Shown: positions 1 through 12,163, counted from the first letter of the stretch. The stretch: 45,571 bases of DNA from Fomitopsis serialis (GCF_022376445.1 NW_025955284.1:1-45571); one strand, 5' to 3'. Numbers and translations are program-made. Notes: generated from the letters alone by a model not told the origin.

Positions 1-599
1 TCCGGGACCTCGGGCACAACGGGCTCCTGGTCGACGGCCATGTCGTCGACGTTCATGTCGTCGACGAAGGCGGGGCGGACGGGGCACGGGAGAGCGAAGT
101 CGAGCCCAGCTGGACGACACCGCGGCGATGGTCGGAGGGACGGCAGGGGGCGAGTCGGCGAGCGCGTCGGCGAGCGGAACCACAGCGAGGGATCCAGCTG
201 GCCGGGGGTGTCACGCGCACTGTGAGGAGAGAGTACAGGTGCGATTGGTGTTGTGTGGCGTGACACCACGGGCGGCGGGGGGCGAAGGGCGAGGCGGGGA
301 CCGGGGGCGGGATGGACGAAGGCGGGGCGGCGGCGCGGGGACCTGGGGGTCGACGTCCATGGAGTCGACGGGGTTCTCGCCGGCTGCGGACGTGTCCGGG
401 ATGGGGCGGGGGCTGCGCTCGACTCGGCGGAGGGCTGAGGGGCCTGAGCCGTGGCAGGGTCCTCGGCGGCGGGGCAGTCTCCTCGGCGGCGGGGCAGTCT
501 CCTCCTGGACTGCCGGAGTGTCCTCGTCGCTGTCCGAGATGAGGGCGCGCGACTTCGGCCCCTTCTTGCGCGAGTCTTGGGGCGGGGCAGCCGTCTCCT
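1..599 (-). other. Low-complexity tail and downstream region of the helicase gene
   Basis: GC-rich, repetitive sequence. Read on the minus strand, pieces resemble an acidic low-complexity protein tail, for example MDVD and DDMNVDDMAVD blocks near 30-75 and 340-375, with a direct duplication of a short GC-rich unit near 460-500. No single frame stays open with confidence, because reading frames upstream of it are already interrupted. It is probably the C-terminal end of the helicase product, running off the left edge, but it may be 3' untranslated sequence. Confidence 0.35.
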
Positions 600-3500
600 C
601 ACCTCAGGGGAGACCTCAGGGGTGGGCTCGGGACCGCCTTCCTCATCTTCGGCTTGGGGCGAGGGCGCTTGGGCGCCGCGTCCGTCGACTCCGCCGGGGC
701 TGCTTCGAGGTCGACGCCTCCTGGTCGGCCGTGGACTTGCTCGCTTCTTGGGGCAGAGCCTTCGCCGGCGGTCTTCTTGGAGCCTTCTTCGGCGCAGAGC
801 CCTCGCCGGCGGCCTTCTTGGAGGGCTTCTTGGGGCGGGAGTCTTCTTCTCGACCGCCCTCTCCTTGCCCTTGCCCTTGCGCTTCGGTGCCGGCTCGTCG
901 TCCTCGTCCTCCTCCTCGTCGTCCTCCTCCTCGACGTCGGACTTGACGTACTCGTGTCCTCGGCGGCCTCCAAGTCGAGCAGGTCGAGGACCGCCGCGCC
1001 GAGCATCCGCTGCCTCGAGCTCGCTGAATGACGGTCAGAGTGGATTTCAAAAGAATGACGTGGTACTTACCGAGGTCGAAGCCCGGGGTGATGAACGCGA
1101 TGTGCATCACGCCCTTGTCCCAGGCGATGTTGTTGAGCGCGACGTCCACCGACTCGGTGACGACGATGCGGTAGACGAAGACGTCGCGCATCTGCCCGAA
1201 GCGGTGGATCCGCCCGATCGCCTGCTCGTCGGACTGAGCCGACCACGTGGTGTCCTGGCACCGGATGAGTGAAGCCTGGAGGGAAGAAAAAGAAAACGCA
1301 CCAGGAAGATGATCACGTTGGCCCACGCGATGTTGAGCCCCGTCGCGCCGACGCCAGACATGACGAGGATGGTTTTGCCACCCCAAGTCGACTTCCGGAA
1401 CTTCTCGACCTCTTCGGCGCGCTGCTTGGCGGACAGCGAGCCGTGGATGAAGACGGCCTTGAAGCCGTAGGCCGCGAACAACTAAGACAGGTGAGAAAGG
1501 ATTGAGGGATTACAAAAAGAAGACTTACGTTCTCGAGCACGATGTTATTCGACGGGAACGTCGAATAAATGACGATCTTGTCCGGCTCGTCCCCCGAGTA
1601 CGAGACGTACACGTAGTCCTCGTCGGGGACCAGGCGGTTGGAGTCCGGGAACTCGGGGAGCTTGGAGAGGGGACGCCATCGAGCTCCGGGTCGTTCCGCA
1701 TCGGGGGGGCCTTCGGCTTGCTGTGGTTCTCGAGCAAGTCGACGAGGGCCATGAGCTTGGCCGTCGGGATGGCCTCGAAGTCCTCGCGCGTGACCGGGAT
1801 CTTCGCGTCGGGCGGGGGGTGCCGGGCCATCGAGAAGTGGAACATCGTCCGGCGATGTCCACGTAGAAGTTCTGTGTGAAAATTGTCAGCCACTGAAACA
1901 CTGGCGAAGGTGCGCCATCGGCGCACCCGCGCGAGGGGGAAGGAAAATCATGACAGTGGCCGTGAGAAGGCACGGCCGTCCAGTGCGCCATTGGCGCACC
2001 GCGACGCGAGGGGTCCGCGGGTGCCACACAGGACTGATCCACTGCGGGCAGTGAGCCTTGGCGCACCGCAGCAGGCCGGCCTGTGAGACCCGCGCCTCCG
2101 CGAGGGGTGCGCCGTTGGCTCACTGCAGCTGTATGCCAGCGAACCGCCCAAGGTGGCTCATGGGTGGCTGGCCAGCGCACCCTGCGCTGCGGTGCGCCAA
2201 CGGCGCACTCGACGAGGGCACTGATGAGAGGTTACGGTGTTCCAACCGGACCTCTCAGCAGCCCCGCGCGGGGTGCGCCTTCGGCGCACCGACCCCCATA
2301 CTCGAGCAAGTGGTTATTTGCTCACCTTGTCCGTCACCGCGGCCTTTTTCCCCTTCGCGTCCTGGCCGACCTCAGCCTGGATCGACTGGACCACCTTGCG
2401 CTCGTACGGGGCGAGCCGGAGCATGATGGAGATGTCGTTGCAGGGCGGCAAGCCACTGACAACGTTCCCCTGCCAGTCCGTGGACGTCACCGTCCGACGG
2501 ATGACCATGCCCGCCCACCGCTTCCGGTAGTCGGCCATGATGGTGATGGTCTCCGCCGCCGTGGCCGAGCTCCACGTCGACGGCTCCCCGTCCTTGCTCT
2601 CCTTGGCGGCGGTGACGCGCCGGAGGGTCCTGTTGTCGCGCCGCTCCGCCCGGTCCTTGGTCTGCGCGCGCGTCAGGAGCCGTCCGTGACCGGCGAGCTC
2701 CTCCTTGTACTCGTCGCCGAATCGGGGGAGGCCCATCAGGCGACCGATGGAGACGAGGTCCTGTGCAGCGACGGTGAGCTTGGTTACAATCCGGAGAGTG
2801 GGACTTACCATCGCGCTGGTGATCGTCGGCGTCGCCGACAGTCCTACCATGGAGCCCGCGTGCTCCCGAAGATTCCGCACCGCGCGGAAGGCCGCATTCG
2901 GCTTGCGCATCTCGTGGATCTCGTCCACGATGACGAGCCCCCAGTTGCGGCTGAAGACCGACTTCGCCTTGATGGCGGCGGCCTCGCGGGCGGGGCGGGG
3001 GATCTCCGATCCGGCGTGCCACGGCTCGCCAGGCGGGAGCATGAAGACCTCGGTGCTGTCCTTCGACACCGCCTATGGGAAGTATTGTGAGCGAGGAATG
3101 GATGAGAGGGCTTGTGCTTACCGGCACCGTCGACAGGACGATCTGCCGACTCTTCGGCTGCTTGAAGGCGTTGACCGCCGCCCAGAACTGCTCCGCCCGG
3201 TTGCCGCGGACGAGGGCGGTGTACGACATGAGGTCGAACGACTTCGCCGACACGTACCGGTGGATCTCGAGCCGCACCTGGGTCTCGAGCGAGACGGGCA
3301 CGACGATGAGAGCGGGCGCGTCGAGGAAGTTGCCGTCGTCGGAGCCCGGGAACTTGACGTTCTCTGTGAAGAAGGTAAGTAGCTGTCTTCACCGCGCATA
3401 GAAAAGTACTTACTGTACTTGCCCGGGAAGTGGCCGTGGGACGCGTAGTGCATCCGGAAGTGCGCCATCATGCAGATCAGGCCGACGACCTGCATGGTCT

Positions 3501-4889
3501 TGCCGACGCCGACGCCGTCCATGAGGAGGGTCGGCTTCCCGGCCAGCACGTTGTCGAGCATCTTGACGATGCCGACGAGCTGGTGCCAGCGGGGCGCCAG
3601 CGGGATGGTGTCCTTGCCCTCGAGCGCCTTGATGCCCTCCGGGGACCACGGGTCGTGCACGCCGATCGTCGACTCGACGAGGTTGAAGAAGGGGATGCTC
3701 TTGTCGGCGCTCCGGCCGAGCATCGCCCAGAGCTCGTCGGGGGTGCACTTCTCGTACTCCTCGACGCCGGTGCCCCACGCGAAGTCGTCCAGGTTGTGCA
3801 CGCCGATGTGCAGCTCCGCGTCGTCCTCGTCCTCGATCTGCTCGAGGAGGCGCTCCAGCTCGAAGTTGAGCTGGTCGACCTCCTTGCGTCGGCGAGCTGC
3901 TGGAGCGCCTCGACGACCGACTTGGGCAGCCCTGCAACGAGGTCAGAGGTCGTCAGAAGAGGCGATGACGGGGACGTACCGGGTACCGCCTTCGAGCGGT
4001 CCTTCATCTGGTCGCGCACCTTCTGGACGTTCTCCAGGTGCGTCTTGAACTTCTCGACGGCGGCGACGTTGTCGAGGTTCCTCGCCGCCTCGAGGTGCGT
4101 CGAGACCTGCTTGAAGTACCTCGTCATCGCGCCCTTGATCGTCTTGCTGTCCTTCTTCAGGATCTCTGCACCGAGGGTTAACGCGGCACGCATTGCACAA
4201 CGCGCGCACTCACCGTCCCAGTCGTTCTCCATCCCGGCGACCCACTTGTCGATCTTCTTGACCTCGTCGCCGATCCGCTTGCCCTCCGAATGCCACAGGT
4301 GCGGGAAGATCCGCCCCACGTACTTCGTGGCCCACGGCTTCGGCGTCGCGGCCCTGAAAGTCGCCCACCGCCGAGGAGCTCGAGCACGACCGGGAGCGTC
4401 GCACTGGCGAGGTTGCACTCCTTGACGTTGGGGAGCTGGGCGTGGCGTCAGTACCGGTGTTGGACGACTGTGACGTGCTCACCGTCATCGTCTCCATGTT
4501 CCGCATCGTTTGATACGGCCCCAGCTCGACGGTCTCGAGCACCTGCAGCGTCCGCGCGCGGATCTGCCACTCCTTCACGGCCTCCGTAAGCCATCCGAGG
4601 ACGGCGTCGCGACCCTCCGAGTCCTTGTCCTTCTTGATCTTGAGGCACGCTTGGCGGGCGGTCGCGCCCTCGATGGCCCGGTACCTCGACACGAACGCGA
4701 GGACCTTCTTGAGCAGGGCGCCGTCGTGCGCCATCCAGGAACTCGGGACGGACTTCGGCCCGGCACTCTCGTCCCACGGCAGGCCGGTGTTCTCCTTGCG
4801 CGTCAGCACCTCCCACGCGCCGCAACTCACCAGATCGGTTGGCTGACCATGAGGTCGAAGATGTTGTGTTGGGGCGTCCAGACGCCCAT
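600..4889 (-). CDS. SNF2-family helicase-like ATPase, frame interrupted
   Basis: A multi-exon gene for a superfamily-2 DNA-dependent ATPase of SNF2 type, expected to act on chromatin in the nucleus. The order of motifs is right: Walker A LLMDGVGVGKT near 3490-3525, motif Ia LIVVPVSLE, Walker B/motif II VIVDEIHE at 2911-2935, motif III GLSATP, motif V GVGATGLNIAWAN near 1325-1375 and motif VI AIGRIHRFGQ at 1187-1226. Canonical SNF2 has DEAH and GLGKT, so this is a divergent member. The tail (600-1010) is rich in E, D, K and P. The start is taken at the ATG at 4889 (MGVWTPQHN), but the first splice junction does not resolve cleanly. Most introns are about 47 nt; one is 454 bp and full of palindromes. 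Apparent one-base shifts occur near 4370, 3893, 1845, 1672 and in the tail, so it is either a decaying copy or affected by assembly indels. Confidence 0.82.
1872..2325 (-). repeat. 454-bp intron loaded with GGTGCGCC palindromes
   Basis: This is an intron of the helicase gene: read on the minus strand, donor GTGAGC at 2325 and acceptor CACACAG at 1872. Nearly all other introns of the gene are about 50 nt. It contains at least five copies of an inverted repeat, GGTGCGCC-NNN-GGCGCACC or close variants (about 1909, 1988, 2107, 2200, 2271), often followed by a GCGAG-like tail. This looks like a short palindromic repeat that has multiplied inside the intron. Confidence 0.75.
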
Positions 4890-5620
4890 TGCGAAAGCGG
4901 GAGCGAGGAAGCAGGGGTGGCGGTACAGGAAGAGAGTAAAGTGGGGGCAAGGGACGGTTGTGAGGGGCTTTATAGCCCACAGCAGTCCCATCAAATGTCG
5001 GCCAACGGGGATCTTAGATCCAGATAAGCGTTAACCGAGACGATCAGCGCCCGGGGACACTGTGGCGCGTGATGGGATTGGACGGGCTGCTCGCGAGAAG
5101 TGCGCCGACGGCGCACCGCGGCGTGGGCGAGCAAATTTTCATTAAGCGCTCGCTGCGGATAGGCCGGGAGGATCAGCGCGGTTAGCCGGCGATCGCGCTG
5201 ATCTTGATCCCGCTGGGGTCTGGAGCGCGGATGGGGCATACCGCTTTGGGTAGGCTGGGCGGGCACGGAGCGGTGGGTGCGCCGTTGACGCACCGCGGCG
5301 GGGCCTGCCACCGCGCGCTGCCACGCCCATGCACCTCGCCCTCGGTGCGCCTTCGGCGCACCCCCGCGGGCAGGCCACGCCAGCCCACCGGGCACGTGCA
5401 CCGCCGCGCGCCCTCGCCCCAGTGCGCCTTCGGCGCACTGAGCGCAACCTCGCTCGCGAGGGGTGCCTCGCCCACGCTTTCTGTTGCTTGACGGCTGGTT
5501 CATCCCTTGCGCGGGGTGCGCCATCGGCTCACTGGACTGGCGTTGTCACCACACCGTACATGTCGCACTGTCTATATGTCACTTTCTACATTGAGGTAGA
5601 GTACACACTATGACCGTTGC
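4890..5620. repeat. Intergenic spacer with dispersed GGTGCGCC palindromes
   Basis: No gene is seen between the helicase start and the end of the next minus-strand gene. The spacer contains five palindromes of the same family as the helicase intron, at about 5099, 5278, 5346, 5419 and 5515. Some have mismatched right arms, such as GGCTCAC or GACGCAC, so copies are diverging. The helicase promoter must lie in this interval, but no convincing core promoter element was seen. Confidence 0.65.
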
Positions 5621-8454
5621 TCATTCCGACGACTCCTCCTCTTCCTCGCGACGCCTAATCCTCTCATCCCTCGCCGCCTGCTCCCTGTCCGCTTGCTCTT
5701 CGTCGGATGACATCTCGAATGGCACGTCATAACAGGTGATTGCCGGCCTTCCTCCTCGGGGTTCATCTCCTCCGGACGCACGCTCCGGATCACCCAGCGC
5801 TCGCCCTTGTAGACTAACGGATTTACGGCAAGAATGGGAGCCGGGCCTCGGCTCCCGGTGGGCACGGCTTTTGCCGATGAGGCGCCGGCCTGACGCGTAT
5901 TCCAGATCCGGTCATTCTCAGGCTGCGGCAGCCAGAGCATTTGGTTGAACAGCCCCAGCAGCGCGCGGCGGAGCGCGGGGATGTCCACCTCGTCGTGCTT
6001 AGCCAGAAGCGCCGACCACTGTTTCCAGTACGTACACTGCACGTAGTTCTGCAGCGATGGTTGATGGTGGTGTGTGTCGGCGGGAAATACCGGTCGAACA
6101 TTATGCCCGTCCAGAATGTTCCGTCCACGTGATTGACGCGGCACTGCGTGAACGGCAAAACCGGCGACTTGAACAGCCTGTCGGGTGCGTTCACCTTCTC
6201 GATTGCTGTGACCGTCAGGAACGATCGATGCTGTCTTCCCTTCGGAGATGGGGCCTTCTGCAGGAGATCACACTTGAATTGCTCCCACAGACGGGAACGC
6301 GTTGATCCGCGTTCAACGGAGGCGCTCGTCCTCGTTCATCCTCGCGATCGATGGCCTCCCTTCTCGGCTCGCGATGTCGATCCGGATGCCCCGGTCCGCC
6401 AGTCCGAGATTACGCTCAGGCACGGGTTCGGTGCGGTGATTGATCGTCGAGCTCGTCTGCGTTTGGCGATTGGGGACTCGGTACGGATTCCGTTTGGATG
6501 GGACTACCCGGATCCCCGTCTGGCCGAACAAACCACGGAGGGTGGGCATGTCCTCGGCCTTGTATGCCAGCGCCAACATGTCGCCGTCGAGCACACGGCG
6601 TCTGTCCGTGAGATAGCTCCCGTGGTCGCTGACGATAGTGCCCAGGAGGAACAGGCCTTGCTTGTCACCCACGGGCGACCAGTCGTATCGTTCGTCGTCG
6701 TAGACATCGACGTCATGCTCAGACATGAGATCCTCGGCCTGGTGCATGGCGACGTCAGCCTCCAGCTGCGGATATGGTGTCTTTGTGGTGTTGCGGTAGA
6801 GGCATCCGTTGAGCATGTGTGTAAGGACAACGCCGAGCTGGAGTGACTCGTCCCTCGCCCGGACGGCGTTGGGACTCTTCTTCAGGTGTTCGATCATTGT
6901 ATAACAACAGAACACTCTCCACCACTTGAATGTCCTGTGGGCGGGTTACTTACTGATCATACCTGTATTCAAACTCAGCTTACCACCACGTGACTGCTGG
7001 CCAAGAGAGGCATGCATCCTGAAGTAAATCGTATGGGATGTCCTTGAGTGTCGACCCTGCCTTGCACGCTGCGACTCGGATTTCGTAGCGACCTGTTCCC
7101 TCCTTCCTCGTGGTCTTGCAGTCATTGAATACCTTCGTCCACTCGTTTACCCTCTTCAGTAGCTTGTCAATCTTCCCGGGAGCAGCTCCAGGGGTAGAAC
7201 AGCGTCAAATTGGCCGTTATGAAGCTGGTAGTGCGCAGACTTCTCGGTGCTGTAAACATTGATGTACCTAACCCGGTCAATGCTGCCCAAGCTGGGGTGC
7301 CGACGCGAAAGCCGGCAACATCGCTCAGCTGCACGGCGTGATCATCTTGAGTACCTTGCCGCGTGGGAGATGGCTGATTGTTAATGGGCTACCGTGGGGC
7401 ACGGCATGTCGAATGATTCGTTCCATGTTATCTCTGCGCCAGTGGACAACGTGTCCAGGGCGGCGGACCTCGAGGGCGACGTCAACAAACCACCTGTGGT
7501 TCAGATCGTCATCTGTGATCTGGTCGAAGTCGAGGTGTCCGAATACGTCTTGGAGCGCGAACTCTGCATCGTCGTCGTCCTCGGGGTCATGGTGAGTCCC
7601 TCCTTTGGCCCCGCGGACCTCGTGATAGAAAAAGGCGCCCTGGAACTGGGGGATGCGGTTCATGTACCGACGAAGCCTGCGGTAGAAGGTGGGGATGTCG
7701 TGCGCGGGTATCTCCGCTGTCCCGAAATGCAGCTGCCCCTGGACCCCTGGGCTACGGTGTACGCATTGCTGTAACTGGCCGGCCAATGGCTGAGGTGGGG
7801 GTAGTTCATTTTGGTGAGTGCGGCGAGCACGACCTTCTCGTAGAACATGATGATCAATGACTGAGGGATGGCGGGGACATGTGGGGCGTATACATCGCGG
7901 GGAACATCACGTTGACTTTGGAGCGCAGCCCGACTTTGGCTAGGCACAGGTTGGGGATCCTGCTAATCTCGACCTCTGTGCGCTGCTAAATTGACGGTGA
8001 TGAGAGGCAAGTCTGTGTCACTACTACCAGGACTCACATTGCCACGTGTGATTGGCCAGTAGAGATAGACGCGATGGGTCAATGTTTCGCTGAACGGCGC
8101 CACGGGATAGACATTGAGGCTGCACTGATACGGCAAGTCCTCCGAGGTTCCCAAGATCGAGTCGAAATCACGGATGACGTGGAAATAATCCTCGCTGTTG
8201 CGTTCCTCCTCGTCCTGAGCGGGCGGAGGCATTTGGGCACTGTTGCGTGCGTTGATGAACAGGCGATGTTCTTCGTCCGACGCGCTGTGGTGGTAACGCC
8301 CTGCCAGCGCTGCGAGGCATGTCTCGAAATCCTGACGCTCGACCACGTTGTGCTCGTTGAACCAAATATCTTCCACGAGAAGATTGAACTCCCGCAAAGA
8401 GATTGTCTCCCGCGGCAGGTCCGCGTCCGGGTGGTGCTCCGGCTCCCAGACCAT
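5621..8454 (-). CDS. Unrecognised multi-exon protein gene, frame interrupted
   Basis: I do not recognise the family. Coding segments in order are: MVWEPEHHPDADLPRETISL from 8454 (PITRGNV before an intron with donor GTGAGT near 8040); a segment with MFYEKVVLAALTKMNYPHL and FYRRLRRYMNRIPQFQGAF; an acidic patch; NHRWFVDVALEVRRPGHVV; then KSAHYQLHNGQFDAVLPLEL, a segment joined across a clean intron (GTAAGC...CCCACAG, about 6973-6924), and a C-terminal part with YWKQWSALLAKHDEVD. It ends at 5621 in a charged E/R-rich tail. At least five single-base shifts are needed to join these frames; some fall at short G or C runs (near 7730 and 7195). It is therefore either a pseudogene or a gene with assembly indels. 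The continuous protein-like composition argues that it was coding. Confidence 0.55.
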
Positions 8455-8804
8455 TTGGTAGGTTAGGTGTTGAGCTTCGCTGTCGGCGTGGCTGGGTGGT
8501 TCGCGAAGCTGGGAGGGGCGGGGGCTATGGGCTTCTGCGTGGGCTCGCTTTTTATGGTCCGGCGGGCGCGATCTACTGGGCGGGTGTACCTCAAATTAGA
8601 CCCCTTTTGCCGATCGGTTGCGCGCATCGACCCACTAGTTCCTGCAGCAGGATTACCCGCTGTCGCCCAATGTCTAGTGCATGTTTCACCGGATCCGCCA
8701 TCACTCGCCTGCATGCCTGATTCAGCCAGCAGCCGACAGCTGCGCGCTATACCTCATTTGGTCATTGAATTTCACATTTGTTTTCATTCTTCATCCCACT
8801 CGAT
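8455..8804. other. Spacer upstream of the 5.6-8.45 kb gene
   Basis: About 350 bp of 5' flank of the minus-strand gene that starts at 8454. It should hold the promoter. No palindrome of the neighbouring families and no recognisable promoter motif was seen. Confidence 0.4.
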
Positions 8805-9125
8805 TAGTGCTACTTTGGCGCACCGCGGCGAGAGGGCCACTGCTCACCGCCCACTGGTGCTACTTTGGCGCACTGCGGCGCGGCCCGGGCTCCACCGACC
8901 CGTGGTGCTACTTTGGCGCACCGCGGCGAGAGGGCCAGTCCCACAGACCCCTGGTGCTACTTTGGCGCACCGCGGCGAGGGGCTGGTCCGCAGTCACGTG
9001 CGGTGCTATTCCGCCGCACGTGGCGAGTCCGATCTGTTGTCACGTGTGTTGGAGTACCACCGCGTGGACCCGTCCAAACAGAGACTTGGTGCTACTTCGG
9101 CGCACTGCACCGCTGCCCAACGCAG
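8805..9125. repeat. 49-bp tandem repeat carrying the GGCGCACC half-site
   Basis: Units begin with GGTGCTACTTTGGCGCACCG. Their starts fall at about 8805, 8854, 8903, 8952 and 9001, an exact 49-bp period, with one more degenerate unit at 9087. Each unit carries one arm (TTTGGCGCACCGCGGCGAG) of the palindrome family seen at 1.9-2.3 and 5.1-5.5 kb, so the array is probably built from half-palindromes. The open frames through it are side effects of the repeat. Confidence 0.85.
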
Positions 9126-9184
9126 GCCGGGAACCCTGTCAGTGTGTTGCGCATGTCAGGTGACAGTTTGAAGGTCAGATGACC

Positions 9185-11880
9185 GATAGTGTGAGTACTT
9201 CCACATCTGCTTTCATTCCCCGTTCTGCACCATTGTCCGAAATGGAAATATTTCCTTTTTAGGCAATTGAACCCAATAAGGCAGGTTGGACATTCTTTTA
9301 CAACAGTATCAAGGCAAATCCCACTATTCCAATGTGCAGTGACAATGCAGTTGACAAATTGGGTGCGACATTGTCTTAGAGCATTGACAATGTGAAAGGC
9401 TCAATATCAAGCCAAATAACTGTCGAACTGGCCTGCATGACCTTCTGTTGCATTGCTGACTCAGTCAACCACTCCAATGTACAGTCAGTTGATAGTCAGA
9501 TGCCCCTATTGCTGACAATGTTAATGACTTAGATGTGCTGAGCTATCACTGCTGTCGCACCCTGGGAACCTTGTAATGGCATGTTACAAAGTCAATGACT
9601 TTGATGTCCAGCAACTTGACGGTACTAACCCCTTGTGCAATGTTGTCTTGCATTGTTGATGAAGTCAATGACCTCAACATTGATGATTTTCTCAGTGGTA
9701 GGACCCCGCATGACATTGACATTGCATTTGATCTTTGAGCATGGTGATTGACCTCATGAATTGAACATGTAGACCAATATGTAGACCAATTCACATTGCT
9801 TGCAGTAAGGACTCAACATTATGCATGGATTAGATGCCAATGTTGACATCTAAGCTTATTTGTTACTTGTCAAGGCATTGCAAAGGTCAAAGCAATGAAG
9901 GATGTCATTTATGTGTAATTCCTCATTCAGTTAAACATTGAACATCAGTACAAAACATACAGATTGTGATTGTGGCTCATGTGCCATGTCAGAGTGCATT
10001 GGCTGTGCAATGTGTCTATTGTCTGCACCTCATTGATACTGTCATTGACTTTGTTGTTGTATGGCACACATATTAATCAGGACTGGCTAACCAGGGACCT
10101 TAGTGTAATACATTGGACCACTGACCTGCCACCCATGCACATATGACAGCCAATAACTTAGGGACAATATCTGTCTCATGGCTTTGTGCCAGACATCCAT
10201 GAATAGTCTACTGCACAAGCATGATTGCATTGGTTTCATGTACAAGGGCTATATGGATTGCTTGGGCAGTTAGTGAGGAGCCTGATTGTAGGGGCATCAG
10301 CAATGAGCTTGCATGGGACTATGATGGAATGAGCATGGTCATGTAAGACTGAATCCCTCACTCAGACAGTGTGACAGTTTTGTGTGTGGATGAGGTTGTG
10401 GGGTGTGAAAGAGGTAATTTCAATGTTCATATAGTGCATACTCCTAGGAGAGACATATACCCAGTGTTACAAATGCAGTACCTTTAAGTAGATACAGGAA
10501 AGTGATAACATACAAGCCATGAATCCCTGTGAGTGACAGAATCATGGTCCTTGTAGGTATGGCTGCTTCGCATGCACATATTGATGTCTAATGGTCGTGT
10601 CCCAGAACAGTTCAATATCAGGCCACAGACTTGTTTGAAGGAGGATGGTTGAAGGAGATGAAGATCAATGACCATAGGATTGGGTTGTGATCTGCAATCT
10701 CCTTCTATTGCCAATATACTGCAGAGACAGCAGCGCAGTGTGCAACACAGTCTTCCTTGTTGCGGTTGTCCTTGTCATGGTCTTTTGAGTGTGTGATCCA
10801 GCCATGAAAGATATCATGTGTAAGTATCTCTGTGAGGACATCCAATGGGAAGTCATGGCCCATGCATGTCATTAGGCACCATTGGGTAGTATCAGTAGCA
10901 GTGCACACTTGCTTCCTACCCACTGCCACCCAATGATCATCTCAGTTCACTACTGTCCTGTTGTATACAGCCTCTTCATCAGCAGTATATTGATCTATTG
11001 TTGTAGTGCGCAATGGCAACAGGACATTAACAATGTTTGACAAGAGACAGTATGTCTGTGTCATAGTTGTGGTAGGTAGCACAGCATATCATAAAGTTAC
11101 AACTGGTGTGACCCTTTCCTTATTGTCTACAACTGTTACCCAAAATATAGCAACACCCAAGACCAAACCTTCCCATTTGTAAGATATTCATGACTGGTAC
11201 TCAGACACAAGTGTTCAGCTCGTTATATTCCATTGTTAGCATTGAGAACTCTGTATGCTCATAGAATTTAGGCATGTATGATTGGCTGTACACATTCTGC
11301 TGTCTTATAGCTCTATAACCACATGTGGTTGCTTGTACTAAAATAGGTATAAGACACAGTCACTAAGTAGAGATTACCTGTAGCACGGCATCCAATTGAG
11401 GGCATTTGTAGATATATCACAGGATTTATTCTTGTCATGCCTGATGAACCCAAGTCACAGTTGTCATGGCTGAAATTAATATCCTGATTCATGTACAGAA
11501 TGGAGAATGTGAGCTACAATGTAATCCCAACAGCTACGCAATTGTGGGGTCTTGTCTGTTGCTTTTACTGAATTTATAATCACAGCCAGTGCTCTATGGC
11601 ATATAACTCCCACTCCCACCCACTCTTTGCCCCATTGCATTGCCACAGACATCTGCACGTGCAGAGTCATGAAGGGTTTGATCATTGGGTTGTTGTCAAT
11701 CCTAGCGAGTGCCCAATTGGGTTTCAAACTCATCATGGGAAACTGAGGGTGCAATGTCAGTGAATTGAGTGTGCCACCACCTTCACAGACATACCGTGCA
11801 TATTCGTTGGGTGGGTGAACACTGTTGGAACCAACCACCACGTTTGCTAACATACCATGTGTATTCGGTGGTGGTGTTAT
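9185..11880. other. CpG-depleted, TG/CA-rich relic block without genes
   Basis: About 2.7 kb with very few CG dinucleotides; for example 9841-10080 has essentially none. TG and CA are abundant, while both flanks are CpG-rich. Words such as TTGACATTG and AGTCAATGAC recur. No reading frame looks coding. The composition is what long-term cytosine methylation and deamination of a silenced transposon would leave, but I see no transposase, reverse transcriptase or clear terminal repeats, so the element type is unknown. Confidence 0.6.
11789..11873. repeat. Two copies of a short ACATACCGTGCATAT hairpin-flanked motif
   Basis: The words ACATACCGTGCATATTCG (11789) and ACATACCATGTGTATTCG (11850) lie between CCACCACC-like and GGTGGTGG-like arms, making two imperfect hairpins about 60 bp apart. 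A third copy lies at 16203-16241, on the other side of the foldback element. Confidence 0.55.
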
Positions 11881-12163
11881 GGATGCGGCGGACAGGTTGA
11901 AGTCCGCGTACCTACATATATATTCTTCACTGTACAATAACCGCGACCCCCATCTCTTTCTCCCTTGTCCCGCTTAGCAGTAATACTTAGTCGTGTCACG
12001 TGTACATCTAGGCGCGCATCTCTGCTGAAGACGCGCGCCATAGCTGAAGACGCGCGCAATACGAAATAGATGCCAGACTTCTTAGCATCATACATCCTCG
12101 TCCAAGTGCGATTTCGCCGTGCCGTACAAACTAGGATCAAGTCCCTTCAACGTCGGGCCACAT
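11881..12163. other. Spacer before the foldback element
   Basis: CpG content returns to normal here. The word CTGAAGACGCGCGC occurs twice in direct order near 12025 and 12048. No gene or target-site duplication was recognised. Confidence 0.4.

Noticed and set aside
128..1272. Long plus-strand open frames in the left 1.3 kb
   Set aside because: They lie antisense to the helicase gene in GC-rich sequence; their R/S/P-rich composition is typical of shadow frames.
9185..11880. Retrotransposon or DNA transposon identity of the CpG-poor block
   Set aside because: No domain, primer-binding site, LTR or terminal repeat could be found, so only composition is reported.
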